From positions 1 through 61,939 of the forward strand of contig CANQQW010000003.1 in assembly GCA_947626075.1 (NCBI GenBank): a stretch of DNA of 61,939 bases. Reading direction: 5' to 3'. The stretch is from an uncultured Clostridia bacterium. GTDB lineage: Bacteria > Bacillota > Clostridia > UBA1381. The first letter of the stretch is position 1. Each line of letters starts with the position of its first letter. The notes below the pieces were generated by a model. That model was not told where the DNA came from, did no database searches, and worked only from the letters and a program-made list of their open reading frames with translations. This document shows, in pieces, positions 46,657 to 55,037 of this stretch. The position numbers and the translations under genes were made by a program.

Positions 46657-46685
46657 TTGTTTTCATCGCGCGTTTGTTGTATACT
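46657..46685 (+). promoter_or_regulatory. Promoter of the CAP-domain gene
   Basis: TTGTTT (46657-46662), a 17-base spacer and TATACT (46680-46685), 17 bases ahead of the ATG. Confidence 0.6.
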
Positions 46686-46702
46686 TATTTTAAGAGGTGA
46701 CA

Positions 46703-47515
46703 ATGATGAAAAAAGCGTTTGCGGTAATTTTTACCGTTATCTGTTTTACGGTAACGGCGTTTGCGGATGATAATATATCGGTTTATATGAACGGCGAAAA
46801 GCTTTCGTTTGAGCAGCCGCCGGTAATACAGAACGATTCCACGCTCGTGCCGTTCAGAACGATATTCGAGCAGCTTGACATGACGGTGCAATGGTTCGGG
46901 GAGGACAGGCGCGTTACGGCGCAGAGGCAGGATATAGCTATAACGCTGTTTATCGACAGTCCCGTAATGTATGTAAACGACAAGACGGTTGAGCTTAACA
47001 CTCCCGCGATCATATACAACAACTTTACAATGGTGCCGCTGCGCGCCGTCGCCGAGGCGGCGAGCGCCGAGGTGGACTGGGACGGGGAAAGCCGCACGGT
47101 TACCATTACGTCGCCGGAGAGTGAATTTGAGGACTGGGCGCAAAGGGTGCTGGAGCTTACGAACGCGGAGCGCGAGAAAAACGGAATTGACCCGCTGGAG
47201 TGGGATGACTCTCTCGCGGAGCTTGGCGAGGCGCACTGCAAGGATATGATAGACCGTAACTTTTTCGCGCATGACAATCCCGACGGCGAGACGCCGTTCG
47301 ACAGAATGAAAAAGGCGGGCATCTCGTACCGCGCGGCGGGAGAGAATATCGCCGCCGGACATTATTCGCCGGAAGCGGCGGTAGAGGCGTGGATGAACAG
47401 CCCGGGACACAGGCAGAATATTCTCAATTCCGAGTTCAAGGTTCTCGGCGTGGGCGTTGCGAAAGGCGGCGAATACGGTATTTACTGGGCGCAGGAATTC
47501 GCGCGGCTGAATTAA
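46703..47515 (+). CDS. Secreted CAP-domain protein with copper amine oxidase-like N-terminal domain
   Basis: About 270 residues. The signal peptide (KKAFAVIFTVICFTVTAFA) is followed by a copper-amine-oxidase-N-like stalk domain (~25-140, with STLVPFRTIFEQLDMTVQW and FTMVPLRAVAEAASAEVDW). A CAP/SCP domain (~145-270) has LTNAEREKNGIDPLEWD, HDNPDGETPF, AGENIAAG and SPGHRQNIL. Related YkwD-type proteins occur in spore coats or walls; the activity is unknown. AAGAGGTG precedes ATGs at 46703 and 46706. No copper ligands are expected in this domain type. Confidence 0.92.
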   Translation: MMKKAFAVIFTVICFTVTAFADDNISVYMNGEKLSFEQPPVIQNDSTLVPFRTIFEQLDMTVQWFGEDRRVTAQRQDIAITLFIDSPVMYVNDKTVELNTPAIIYNNFTMVPLRAVAEAASAEVDWDGESRTVTITSPESEFEDWAQRVLELTNAEREKNGIDPLEWDDSLAELGEAHCKDMIDRNFFAHDNPDGETPFDRMKKAGISYRAAGENIAAGHYSPEAAVEAWMNSPGHRQNILNSEFKVLGVGVAKGGEYGIYWAQEFARLN

Positions 47516-47542
47516 AGAACAGCGGAAAATAATATTTTTCTA

Positions 47543-47571
47543 TTGACACATACCGGCAATAGTGATAATAT
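47543..47571 (+). promoter_or_regulatory. Promoter of the lysine-regulated asd-dapA-dapB operon
   Basis: TTGACA (47543-47548), a 17-base spacer and TAATAT (47566-47571), preceding the riboswitch by about 25 bases. Confidence 0.8.
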
Positions 47572-47593
47572 AATTATAATAAGATGTTATGAA

Positions 47594-47768
47594 AGCAAGG
47601 TAGAGGTGCGTTTTTATAAGAGTAATCGCGCAAAGGTACGCAGTTACCGATGAAGCGCGGCGAAAGGATAAAACGCCGAGGTTCGGGCGCGGCTGCGCGT
47701 GTTCGTGCCGGGCATATCGTTAAGAGCGGTATGACTGTCACCGTAACGGTGGGGAGCTATCGCTGATT
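47594..47768 (+). ncRNA. Lysine riboswitch (L box)
   Basis: The aptamer hallmarks appear in order: GCAAGGTAGAGGTGCG, AAGAGTAAT, GGCGAAAGG...CGCCGAGGTTCGGG, then TGACTGTCACC...GGTGGGGAGCTATCGC at the 3' end. These are the conserved parts of the five-way-junction L box. It controls the first diaminopimelate/lysine genes asd, dapA and dapB, directly downstream. Lysine binding would favour the terminator at 47783-47809. Confidence 0.95.
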
Positions 47769-47782
47769 TTTAAAACAAAAAC

Positions 47783-47812
47783 GGCAGTAGTTTCCGACTA
47801 CTGCCTTTTCAT
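47783..47812 (+). terminator. Riboswitch expression-platform terminator
   Basis: GGCAGTAG (47783-47790) pairs with CTACTGCC (47798-47805), followed by TTTTCATTT. It sits between the aptamer and the asd RBS, so it acts as an attenuator. Confidence 0.88.
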
Positions 47813-47835
47813 TTCACAAAAAAAGGAGAATAGAC

Positions 47836-48939
47836 ATGAAAAGTAATTACAAGGTAGGTATCATAGGCGCAACGGGTATGGTGGGACAGCGTTTCATAAC
47901 GCTTCTGCACGACCACCCGTGGTACACGATAGAGGTTCTCGCGGCTTCGCCGAGGAGCGCGGGTAAACCGTATAAGGACGCGGTAGGCGCGAAATGGGCG
48001 ATGAAAGAGGGAATCCCCGAAAGCGTCGCGGACATGGTTGTAATGGACGCGACGGGCGACGTTGAGAAAATTGCGTCGATGGTGGATTTCGTGTTCTGCG
48101 CGGTCGATATGAAAAAGGACGAGATAAAGGCTTTGGAGGAGCGTTACGCGAAAGCGGAGTGTCCCGTTGTTTCAAACAACTCGGCGCACAGACACACTCC
48201 CGATGTGCCGATGATAATACCCGAGATAAATCCGCAGCATATCGAAATCATTCCGTCGCAGAGAAAGCGGCTCGGCACGAAGCGCGGCTTTGTGGCTGTT
48301 AAGTCCAACTGCTCATTGCAGTCGTATCTGCCCGCGATGGCGGTTATAAATCAAAAATACCCGATAGACCACGCGCTTGTGACGACGTATCAGGCGATTT
48401 CCGGCGCGGGCAAGACGTTTGAGACGTGGCCCGAAATGGTCGATAACCTCATTCCGTACATCGGCGGCGAGGAAATGAAGTCGGAGGTCGAGCCGAATAA
48501 GATTTTGGGCAGGATCGAGGGCGGCGAGATAGTGCCGTCAACGGAGCTGCAGATAGAGTGCCAGACGTACCGCGTACCCGTTTCGGACGGTCACACGGCG
48601 GCGATATTCTTCTCGTTCAGGGACGGCGTAAATAAGCCGTCGGTCGAGGAAATAGAGAATATGTGGCGTTCCTTTAAGGGCGTACCGCAGGAGCTTGAAC
48701 TTCCGCACGCGCCGAAGCAGTTTATACACGTTTACACGGAGGATGAAAATCCCGACCGGCCGCAGATAAAGACGGCGCGCGAGATAGACGGCGGTATGGC
48801 GATAAGCTGCGGACGTTTAAGGAAGTCGATTCAGTATGATTATAAAATGGTTTCGATGAGCCATAATACGCTGAGAGGCGCGGCAGGCGGCGCGGTATTG
48901 TTGGCGGAATTATTGACGGCGAAAGGATATATGGATTGA
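47836..48939 (+). CDS. asd: Aspartate-semialdehyde dehydrogenase
   Basis: A 367-residue NADPH-dependent enzyme that makes aspartate semialdehyde for lysine, threonine and methionine. The Rossmann motif is GIIGATGMVGQRF at residues 8-20. The catalytic Cys lies in KSNCSLQSYLP and the catalytic His in SDGHTAAIF. The long form and sequence pattern resemble the archaeal/fungal branch rather than the classic E. coli type. AAGGAG precedes the ATG. It is first of asd-dapA-dapB. Confidence 0.95.
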   Translation: MKSNYKVGIIGATGMVGQRFITLLHDHPWYTIEVLAASPRSAGKPYKDAVGAKWAMKEGIPESVADMVVMDATGDVEKIASMVDFVFCAVDMKKDEIKALEERYAKAECPVVSNNSAHRHTPDVPMIIPEINPQHIEIIPSQRKRLGTKRGFVAVKSNCSLQSYLPAMAVINQKYPIDHALVTTYQAISGAGKTFETWPEMVDNLIPYIGGEEMKSEVEPNKILGRIEGGEIVPSTELQIECQTYRVPVSDGHTAAIFFSFRDGVNKPSVEEIENMWRSFKGVPQELELPHAPKQFIHVYTEDENPDRPQIKTAREIDGGMAISCGRLRKSIQYDYKMVSMSHNTLRGAAGGAVLLAELLTAKGYMD

Positions 48940-48953
48940 TAGGAGGATATAAA

Positions 48954-49841
48954 ATGAAAACATTACCGTTCACAGGGTCGGGCGTTGCAATCGTAACGCC
49001 GTTCGACGGTCAAAAGACCAACTATGACGAGCTTGGCAGGCTTATTGAGTTTAACATTGAAAACGGTACGGACGCAATTATTATCTGCGGCACTACCGGC
49101 GAAGCCTCGACGATGCCCGACGAGGAGCATTTGGCGGCTATCGAGTACACCGTTAAAAAGGTAAACGGACGTATACCCGTAATTGCGGGTACAGGCTCTA
49201 ACGATACGCGTCACGCGATAGAGCTTACAAAGGAAGCCGAAAAAATGGGCGCGGACGGTATTTTGTCCGTAACGCCGTACTACAATAAGACTACGCAGAA
49301 AGGACTTGTCGCGCACTTTACGGCTATCGCGAACGCGGTTAAAATACCCGTGATTCTATATAACGTACCGTCGCGTACGGGTATGAGCTTCGCAATCGAC
49401 ACGCTTAAAGAGCTTGCAAAGGTAGAGAATATTGTCGCGGTCAAGGAAGCGAGCGGAAATATAAGTTACATGGCGAAAGTCGCCGCCGAGGTACCCGAGC
49501 TGTACATCTATTCCGGCAACGATGATATGATAGTCCCCGCGCTGTCGCTCGGCGGTAAGGGCGTTATATCGGTTGTCGCGAATATTCTTCCGAGGGAAAC
49601 ACATAATATATGCGAGTATTATTTCAAGGGCGACGTTGAAGCGTCGCGGAATTTGCAGCTTAAGATGCTCGGTCTTATCAATAATTTGTTTATCGAGGTA
49701 AATCCCGTACCGATAAAGACAGCGATGAATTTGCTCGGTTTTAACGCGGGTAATCTGCGTATGCCGCTTGTCGATATGGACAGCGCGAATCTTGAAAAGC
49801 TTAAAAAGTCGATGATTGACTTTGGTATGAAATTGGCGTAA
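48954..49841 (+). CDS. dapA: 4-hydroxy-tetrahydrodipicolinate synthase
   Basis: A 295-residue TIM-barrel aldolase. It condenses pyruvate with aspartate semialdehyde. The Schiff-base Lys is in VAVKEASGN, the catalytic Tyr in ILYNVPSRTG, and the pyruvate-binding GTTGEASTM is near residue 45. The ATG at 48954 follows AGGAGGA; an upstream in-frame ATG at 48936 lies in the asd end. In a spore former it supplies dipicolinate as well as lysine and cell-wall diaminopimelate. Confidence 0.97.
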   Translation: MKTLPFTGSGVAIVTPFDGQKTNYDELGRLIEFNIENGTDAIIICGTTGEASTMPDEEHLAAIEYTVKKVNGRIPVIAGTGSNDTRHAIELTKEAEKMGADGILSVTPYYNKTTQKGLVAHFTAIANAVKIPVILYNVPSRTGMSFAIDTLKELAKVENIVAVKEASGNISYMAKVAAEVPELYIYSGNDDMIVPALSLGGKGVISVVANILPRETHNICEYYFKGDVEASRNLQLKMLGLINNLFIEVNPVPIKTAMNLLGFNAGNLRMPLVDMDSANLEKLKKSMIDFGMKLA

Positions 49842-49855
49842 AGGAGAGGAAACGA

Positions 49856-50614
49856 ATGATAAGGATAATCATGAACGGCTGTAACGGTAAGATGGGTCAG
49901 GTCATTACGCGTCTCGCGGGCGCGGACGAAGAGTGTGAAATCGTCGCGGGTTTTGACGTGAATGACGCAGTTGAAAATACGTATCCCGTTTTTGCGAATC
50001 CTGATGAGTTTACGGGCGAGGCTGATGTTGTGATTGACTTTTCGCATCCGTCGGCGCTTACGGGTATATTAAGTTATTGTAAAAAGCGCCGTCTGCCGAT
50101 AATTCTTGCCACAACGGGTTTTACGGCGGAGCAAAAAGAGGAGTTTCAAAGCGCGTCGAACGAGATACCTGTATTTTTCTCAGCGAATATGAGTTTGGGA
50201 ATAAATCTGCTTATAGCGCTCGCGAAAAAGGCGACGAAGCTTTTGGAGGGTAATTTTGATATAGAGATTGTCGAAAAGCATCATAATCAAAAAATTGACG
50301 CGCCCTCGGGAACGGCGCTGGCGATTGCGGACGCAATCGATGAAACGCTGTCTTTCCCCGCCGAGTATGTGTATGACCGTCACGCGGTGCGCAGAAAGAG
50401 GAAGAAAACGGAGATTGGTCTGCACGCGGTACGCGGCGGTACGATCGTCGGCGAGCATGATATTATCTTTGCCGGTAACGACGAGGTTATAACGCTGAGT
50501 CACCACGCTGCGTCAAAAGAGGTGTTTGCGGTAGGCGCTATTAAGGCGGCGAAGTTTATTGCCGACAAGCCCGCCGGTATGTATAATATGAACGATATTA
50601 TAAGTAATTTGTAA
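49856..50614 (+). CDS. dapB: 4-hydroxy-tetrahydrodipicolinate reductase
   Basis: A 252-residue NAD(P)H-dependent reductase of the diaminopimelate route. The N-terminal NGCNGKMGQVITR is the cofactor motif. The active-site block IVEKHHNQKIDAPSGTA contains the catalytic His and Lys. The C-terminal GIRP-like end is short but complete. GGAGAGG precedes the ATG. It is the last gene of the operon. Confidence 0.97.
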   Translation: MIRIIMNGCNGKMGQVITRLAGADEECEIVAGFDVNDAVENTYPVFANPDEFTGEADVVIDFSHPSALTGILSYCKKRRLPIILATTGFTAEQKEEFQSASNEIPVFFSANMSLGINLLIALAKKATKLLEGNFDIEIVEKHHNQKIDAPSGTALAIADAIDETLSFPAEYVYDRHAVRRKRKKTEIGLHAVRGGTIVGEHDIIFAGNDEVITLSHHAASKEVFAVGAIKAAKFIADKPAGMYNMNDIISNL

Positions 50615-50622
50615 AAATAAAG

Positions 50623-50658
50623 TCCCTTTAAGGCGAGTTTGCTTTAAAGGGATTTTTT
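50623..50658 (+). terminator. Terminator after dapB
   Basis: TCCCTTTAA (50623-50631) pairs with TTAAAGGGA (50644-50652), followed by TTTTTT. Confidence 0.9.
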
Positions 50659-50676
50659 AATTTTGTAAAATTTGTA

Positions 50677-50704
50677 TTGAAAATCAGGCAAAATGTGGTA
50701 TAAT
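50677..50704 (+). promoter_or_regulatory. Promoter of the 50.7 kb structured RNA
   Basis: TTGAAA (50677-50682), a 16-base spacer and TATAAT (50699-50704). The expected start near 50711 coincides with the first base of a long closing stem. Confidence 0.65.
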
Positions 50705-50710
50705 AAATGT

Positions 50711-50980
50711 ACCACATTATTTATATATCATTATGTGTAATCATATGATACTGTTTTTTTAATACGTTTTTTCAGAATATTCCCGTTTGGGTATATTCTG
50801 ATTTGCATACACTGTATAAAGGATTGTGTTTTGTTTAAAACGCAGGCTTTATATATGGAAAATCCTTTATGCAGAAAATCAGTATAGGCAGTATTTCATA
50901 TTGTGATATATAAATGTGTGGTAACATTAAATCTGAGCCGCGTTTTATGCGTGGTACAGGTTTGTGCCGCGCATTTTTTG
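50711..50980 (+). ncRNA. Candidate structured non-coding RNA (~215 nt plus terminator)
   Basis: No convincing reading frame. ACCACATTATTTATATATCA (50711-50730) pairs almost completely with TGATATATAAATGTGTGGT (50904-50922), closing the molecule. Next to it CATATGATACTG (50742-50753) pairs with CAGTATTTCATATTG (50889-50903). Inside are a 12-bp hairpin, CAGAATATTCCC/GGGTATATTCTG (50773-50800, one mismatch), and a stem TGCAT + AAAGGATT / AATCCTTT + ATGCA (50804-50873). An inner GTGTTTT/AAAACGC hairpin completes it. A 12-bp terminator ends the unit. I do not recognise a known RNA family. Confidence 0.6.
50947..50980 (+). terminator. Terminator of the 50.7 kb RNA
   Basis: ATGCGTGGTACA (50947-50958) pairs over all 12 positions (two G-T) with TGTGCCGCGCAT (50963-50974), loop GGTT, followed by a T-run. 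Confidence 0.88.
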
Positions 50981-51053
50981 TTGGGGCAGTTTCGTGAGCG
51001 AAGCGAGCAGTCAGCTGCGACGTGTGCAGAAAAACGGCACACAGTTTCCCGAG

Positions 51054-51215
51054 GGGAGGCTAACGGGCGACCGTGAAGGTCGCCCCTACGAGGGCGTGAT
51101 GGCGGGCGGCCAATGACCGCCCCTACGAGGGCGTGATGGCGGGCGGCCAATGACCGCCCCTACGGTGGACGGGCTGTCGAGGGCGCCAGCCCCTACGGTG
51201 GGCGGGCTGTCGAGG
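51054..51215. repeat. 162-bp direct repeat, copy 1, of five palindromic units
   Basis: Contains unit A (51064-51090), B (51103-51127), B (51140-51164), C (51170-51197) and the start of another C (51203-51215). All are in the orientation CGGG...CCCCTACG. Units A-B-B are separated by AGGGCGTGATGG spacers. Identical to 51367-51528, offset 313 bases. Confidence 0.92.
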
Positions 51216-51366
51216 TGAACAACATGCGGAGCGTGTTGTAGGCGTGTTGCGTAGCAACAAACGCCGTAGCAAAGGGGGCTGTCAGCGGAGCTGACTGGGG
51301 GATTCCTTTTTTGATTTTTAGAGTGAATCCCTCCACCACCTTTGGTGGTCCCCCTCCTTTTAACAA
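51216..51366. repeat. Mixed repeat fragments between the two direct copies
   Basis: Includes AGGCGTGTTGCGTAGCAACAAACGCC (51240-51265, inverted repeats TTGC/GCAA). AGGGGGCTGTC...GACTGGGGGATT follows (51276-51305). AATCCCTCCACCACC with TGGTGGTCCCCCTCC follows (51327-51357), then AACAAGGGAGG. These resemble fragments of longer interspersed elements; no gene is present. Confidence 0.7.
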
Positions 51367-51543
51367 GGGAGGCTAACGGGCGACCGTGAAGGTCGCCCCT
51401 ACGAGGGCGTGATGGCGGGCGGCCAATGACCGCCCCTACGAGGGCGTGATGGCGGGCGGCCAATGACCGCCCCTACGGTGGACGGGCTGTCGAGGGCGCC
51501 AGCCCCTACGGTGGGCGGGCTGTCGAGGGCGCCAGCCCCTACG
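51367..51543. repeat. Direct repeat copy 2 plus a complete extra C unit
   Basis: Units A (51377-51403), B (51416-51440), B (51453-51477), C (51483-51510) and a complete second C (51516-51543). The cluster ends about 60 bases before the RBS of the leucine-rich-repeat gene. Confidence 0.92.
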
Positions 51544-51601
51544 AGGGCGGGGTGTCCGCAAAGGTTACATTCATATTAAATAATTTTACGGAGGTAAAAA
51601 G

Positions 51602-53404
51602 ATGAAAAGAAAGATTTTAATTTTACTCGCGGTTTTAACCGTTATGTTCGCCGTGCCTGTTATCGCAAACGCGGCAAGCGTGGATGATTTGACATTTGAC
51701 GCGGCAACGGGAACGATTACATACTGCAATAGAGATGCTAAAGGAGAGCTTGTTATTCCCGAAGAAATGGATGGGGTGAGCGTGACAGGTATCGATCGGA
51801 GTGCATTTGCGGGCTGCAGCGGCTTAACGAGCATAAGCATACCGAACAGCGTGACAAGCATAGACTCAGATGCGTTTTGGTCTTGCACCGGCTTGACGAG
51901 TGTAAATATACCCGAAAGCATAACAAGCATAGCTTATGAGATGTTTTATAAATGCAGCAACTTGACAAGTATCACTATACCCGAAAACGTGACAAATATC
52001 GGCAGTTATGCCTTTTCAGGTTGTTATGGCTTAACAAGTGTAAATTTGCCCGACAATTTAATAAACATCGGCGATAGTGCGTTTGAATCTTGTAAAAATT
52101 TAACGGGCATAGAGATACCTGAAAATGTTACAAGCATAGGCAAGTACGCATTTTGCTCTTGCGCCGCCTTGACAAGCATAAATATACCCGACAGTGTTAC
52201 AAGCATCGGCGATAGTGCATTTGATTCTTGCAGTGGGATAACAGACATAAATGTTAATCCCCAAAATAATTATTATTGTTCAGTAAACGGAAATTTATTT
52301 GATAAAGATAAAAAAACCTTAATACTGTACGCAATTGGTAAAAATGATTCTAATTATACCATACCCAACAGTGTGACAAGCATCGGTAATCATGCATTCG
52401 AGGATTGTAAAAGTTTAAAAAGCATAGAGATACCCGACAGTGTGACAAGTATCGGCGATTATGTATTTGAGGATTGCACCGGTTTAAAAAGCATGAAAAT
52501 CCCTGAAAGCGTGATAAAACTTGGTGCTTCCGCGTTTTCAGGTTGTATGAATTTGAGAGAGATAAATATACCCACCGGCATAACAAGCATATCTGATTTT
52601 TTGTTTAAAAATTGTTATTCTTTAACAAGCATAAATATACCCGATAATATAACACTCATATCTAACTGGGCGTTTGAGGGTTGTTATCATTTAACGAACA
52701 TAAATATACCCGTCAGCGTAACGTACATTGGCCGTGGAACTTTTGAAAATTGCACAGGTCTAACGAACATAACAATCTCCGACAACGTAACGCACATTGG
52801 TCCATATGCGTTTGATAGTACGGGTTATTACAATAATAGGGATAACTGGTATAATGATGTTTTATATATAGGTCATTATTTAATTAAAGCGAGAAATAAC
52901 ACAAATAGTAACTGCGCAATAAACGATGGGACAAAAGTCATCGCATGTAATGCATTTGATGGTTGTTCCAACTTAAAGAGCGTAAGTATACCTGACAGTG
53001 TGACAAGCATCAACTCAGATTCTTTTTATGGCTGTAACGCCTTGACAGATATATACTATGACGGTAGCGAAGCAGATTGGGGAAATATTGATATAGAAGC
53101 ATCAAATTACAGACTTTTCAACGCCACTATTCATTACGGAAAATACGATCCAATCACTCCCGCCGCGCTAACCGTCATGCCGTCGGGCAGCGGATACGTG
53201 CTTACAGCCGATACGGAATACGACGGCGCTGCGTATGCGGCATCGTATGACGCGGAGGGCGCGCTAATAAACGTCGTGAGCAAACCGTTTACCGGCAATG
53301 CGGCGACCGTAACGCCCGACACGGCGGGCGCGGCGAAAATAAAATTCTTCGTATGGACGAATAATATTCAGCCGGTGACAAACGTGGAAGTAATGGATCT
53401 GTAG
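51602..53404 (+). CDS. Secreted BspA-like leucine-rich-repeat protein
   Basis: 600 residues. The signal peptide (KRKILILLAVLTVMFAVPVIANA) is followed by about 15 LRR_5 (Treponema/BspA-type) repeats of ~23 residues, built on SVTSIGDSAFDSCSGLTSI-like units at roughly 60-500. A C-terminal beta domain of ~85 residues ends in TNVEVMDL. BspA-like proteins bind host or other bacterial surfaces; the ligand is unknown. No sortase motif or membrane anchor is seen, so it is released or held non-covalently. ACGGAGG precedes the ATG. It is monocistronic. Confidence 0.9.
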   Translation: MKRKILILLAVLTVMFAVPVIANAASVDDLTFDAATGTITYCNRDAKGELVIPEEMDGVSVTGIDRSAFAGCSGLTSISIPNSVTSIDSDAFWSCTGLTSVNIPESITSIAYEMFYKCSNLTSITIPENVTNIGSYAFSGCYGLTSVNLPDNLINIGDSAFESCKNLTGIEIPENVTSIGKYAFCSCAALTSINIPDSVTSIGDSAFDSCSGITDINVNPQNNYYCSVNGNLFDKDKKTLILYAIGKNDSNYTIPNSVTSIGNHAFEDCKSLKSIEIPDSVTSIGDYVFEDCTGLKSMKIPESVIKLGASAFSGCMNLREINIPTGITSISDFLFKNCYSLTSINIPDNITLISNWAFEGCYHLTNINIPVSVTYIGRGTFENCTGLTNITISDNVTHIGPYAFDSTGYYNNRDNWYNDVLYIGHYLIKARNNTNSNCAINDGTKVIACNAFDGCSNLKSVSIPDSVTSINSDSFYGCNALTDIYYDGSEADWGNIDIEASNYRLFNATIHYGKYDPITPAALTVMPSGSGYVLTADTEYDGAAYAASYDAEGALINVVSKPFTGNAATVTPDTAGAAKIKFFVWTNNIQPVTNVEVMDL

Positions 53405-53432
53405 GAGTGAGCATATTATAAAAGCATACAAA

Positions 53433-53460
53433 AAAAGCTGCGGAGCATGCCGCAGCTTTT
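53433..53460. terminator. Bidirectional terminator between the LRR gene and gpmI
   Basis: AAAAGCTGCGG (53433-53443) pairs with CCGCAGCTTTT (53450-53460); A-run and T-run flank it between convergent genes. Confidence 0.88.
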
Positions 53461-53465
53461 CGCGT

Positions 53466-54983
53466 TTATTTTACAATCAGACTTTCGCCGGTCATTTCCT
53501 CGGGTTTTTCGAGGTTCATAAGCTCCAGCATTGTGGGGCAGAGGTCTGACAGACGACCGGTTTTCAGCTTAACGTCGCCCGCGCCTATCAAAATCATTGG
53601 AACGGGGTTAGTCGTGTGAGCCGTGAACGGCGCTTTTGTTACGGGGTCTATAAGACAGTCCGCGTTGCCGTGGTCGGCTGTGATAATAGCGTTACCGCCT
53701 TTTTTGAGTATCGCGTCAACCGTTCTGCCTACGCACTCGTCAACAGCCTCGACCGCCTTGATCGCAGCTTCCATTATGCCTGTGTGACCTACCATGTCGC
53801 AGTTGGCGTAATTCAGAATTATAACGTCGAATTTGTCGGAGTTTATCGCGTCTATAACCGCGTCCGTAACCTCATAAGCGCTCATTTCCGGCTTTAAATC
53901 AAACGTTTCAACGTCGGGCGACTTTATGAGTATTCTGTCCTCGCCCTCGAACTGCTTTTCCTCGCCGCCGTTGAAGAAGAACGTCACGTGCGCGTACTTC
54001 TGCGTCTCCGCTATGCGGAGCTGCGTCAAGCCCTTTTTGCTTATGTACTCGCCGAACGTCATGTGCAGCGACTCGGGCGGGTACGCGACGGTTACGTTCG
54101 GCATCGACTCGTCGTACTGCGTCATGCATACGAAGTTTACGGGGAAATATTTGCGCTCGAAGCCGTCGAAATCGGGGTCTACGAACGTTCTTGTAAGCTG
54201 TCTTGCTCTGTCGGGGCGGAAGTTGAAAAAGATAACGCTGTCGCCCTCCTTGACCTGTCCCTGCTTGTCAACGACCGTCGGAACGACAAACTCGTCGGTA
54301 ACGTCGTTCGCGTAGGAGTTTTTAACGGCTGTAACCGCGTCGTCCTCTTGTATGCCCTTGCCGAACACAATCGCGTCATACGCTTTTTCAACTCTGTCCC
54401 ACGCGAAATCTCTGTCCATCGCGTAGAAACGTCCGGCAATCGTCGCGATTGAGCCTACGCCTATTTCCTTGATTTCCTTTTCGAGCTGCGCCATGTACTC
54501 CGCGCCCGAGGTCGGCGGAACGTCACGTCCGTCGAGGAACGTGTGTACGTAGACCTTGGTAAGTCCCTTTTTCTTCGCCATACGCAAAAGACCGTAAAGG
54601 TGCTCGTTGTGGCTGTGCACGCCGCCGTCGGACAAAAGTCCCATGAGGTGGAGCGATTTGCCGCTTTCCTTTGCCTTGTCCATCGCGTCCGAAAGAGCCT
54701 TGTTGTCGTTTATTTTACCGTCGTTTATATCCTTTGTAATCTTGACGAGCATCTGGTACACGACGCGTCCCGCGCCGATATTCGTGTGGCCGACCTCGCT
54801 GTTGCCCATCTGACCGTCGGGCAGTCCGACGTCGAGACCGCTCGCGCTCAGCTGCGTGTGCGGGTATGTCGCCATGAATTTGTCAAGGTTCGGCTTTTTC
54901 GCAGCCGCTATCGCGTTGCCCTCCGTGGACGGGTTGATGCCGTATCCGTCCATGATGATTAACGCTGTTGGTTTCTTTGCCAT
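53466..54983 (-). CDS. gpmI: 2,3-bisphosphoglycerate-independent phosphoglycerate mutase
   Basis: A 505-residue Mn-dependent mutase interconverting 3- and 2-phosphoglycerate. LIIMDGYGIN carries the first metal Asp and the catalytic Ser is in QMGNSEVGHTNIGAG. NYANCDMVGHTG and ITADHGNAD hold further metal ligands. The ATG at 54983 with AGGAGG 7 bases upstream is preferred to a TTG two codons earlier. The Mn dependence makes this form pH-sensitive in spores of relatives. A repeat region separates it from tpiA. Confidence 0.97.
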   Translation of the reverse strand: MAKKPTALIIMDGYGINPSTEGNAIAAAKKPNLDKFMATYPHTQLSASGLDVGLPDGQMGNSEVGHTNIGAGRVVYQMLVKITKDINDGKINDNKALSDAMDKAKESGKSLHLMGLLSDGGVHSHNEHLYGLLRMAKKKGLTKVYVHTFLDGRDVPPTSGAEYMAQLEKEIKEIGVGSIATIAGRFYAMDRDFAWDRVEKAYDAIVFGKGIQEDDAVTAVKNSYANDVTDEFVVPTVVDKQGQVKEGDSVIFFNFRPDRARQLTRTFVDPDFDGFERKYFPVNFVCMTQYDESMPNVTVAYPPESLHMTFGEYISKKGLTQLRIAETQKYAHVTFFFNGGEEKQFEGEDRILIKSPDVETFDLKPEMSAYEVTDAVIDAINSDKFDVIILNYANCDMVGHTGIMEAAIKAVEAVDECVGRTVDAILKKGGNAIITADHGNADCLIDPVTKAPFTAHTTNPVPMILIGAGDVKLKTGRLSDLCPTMLELMNLEKPEEMTGESLIVK

Positions 54984-55037
54984 GTGCAATCCTCCTTTTC
55001 GATTATTGAGGTAAATTATGATTTAGGGGTGTAAATG

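Noticed and set aside
46479-46700. A plus-strand frame over the tRNA-Thr region
   Set aside because: It runs through a complete tRNA cloverleaf and its promoter on the other strand; no RBS.
50896-51463. Two overlapping minus-strand frames whose proteins share a long identical N-terminus (MAARHHALVGAV...)
   Set aside because: They are translations of the duplicated palindromic repeat block, without an RBS or family resemblance.
51054-51543. CRISPR array
   Set aside because: The repeats are palindromic units of several classes with short similar spacers, in blocks duplicated exactly. There are no unique spacers and no cas genes.
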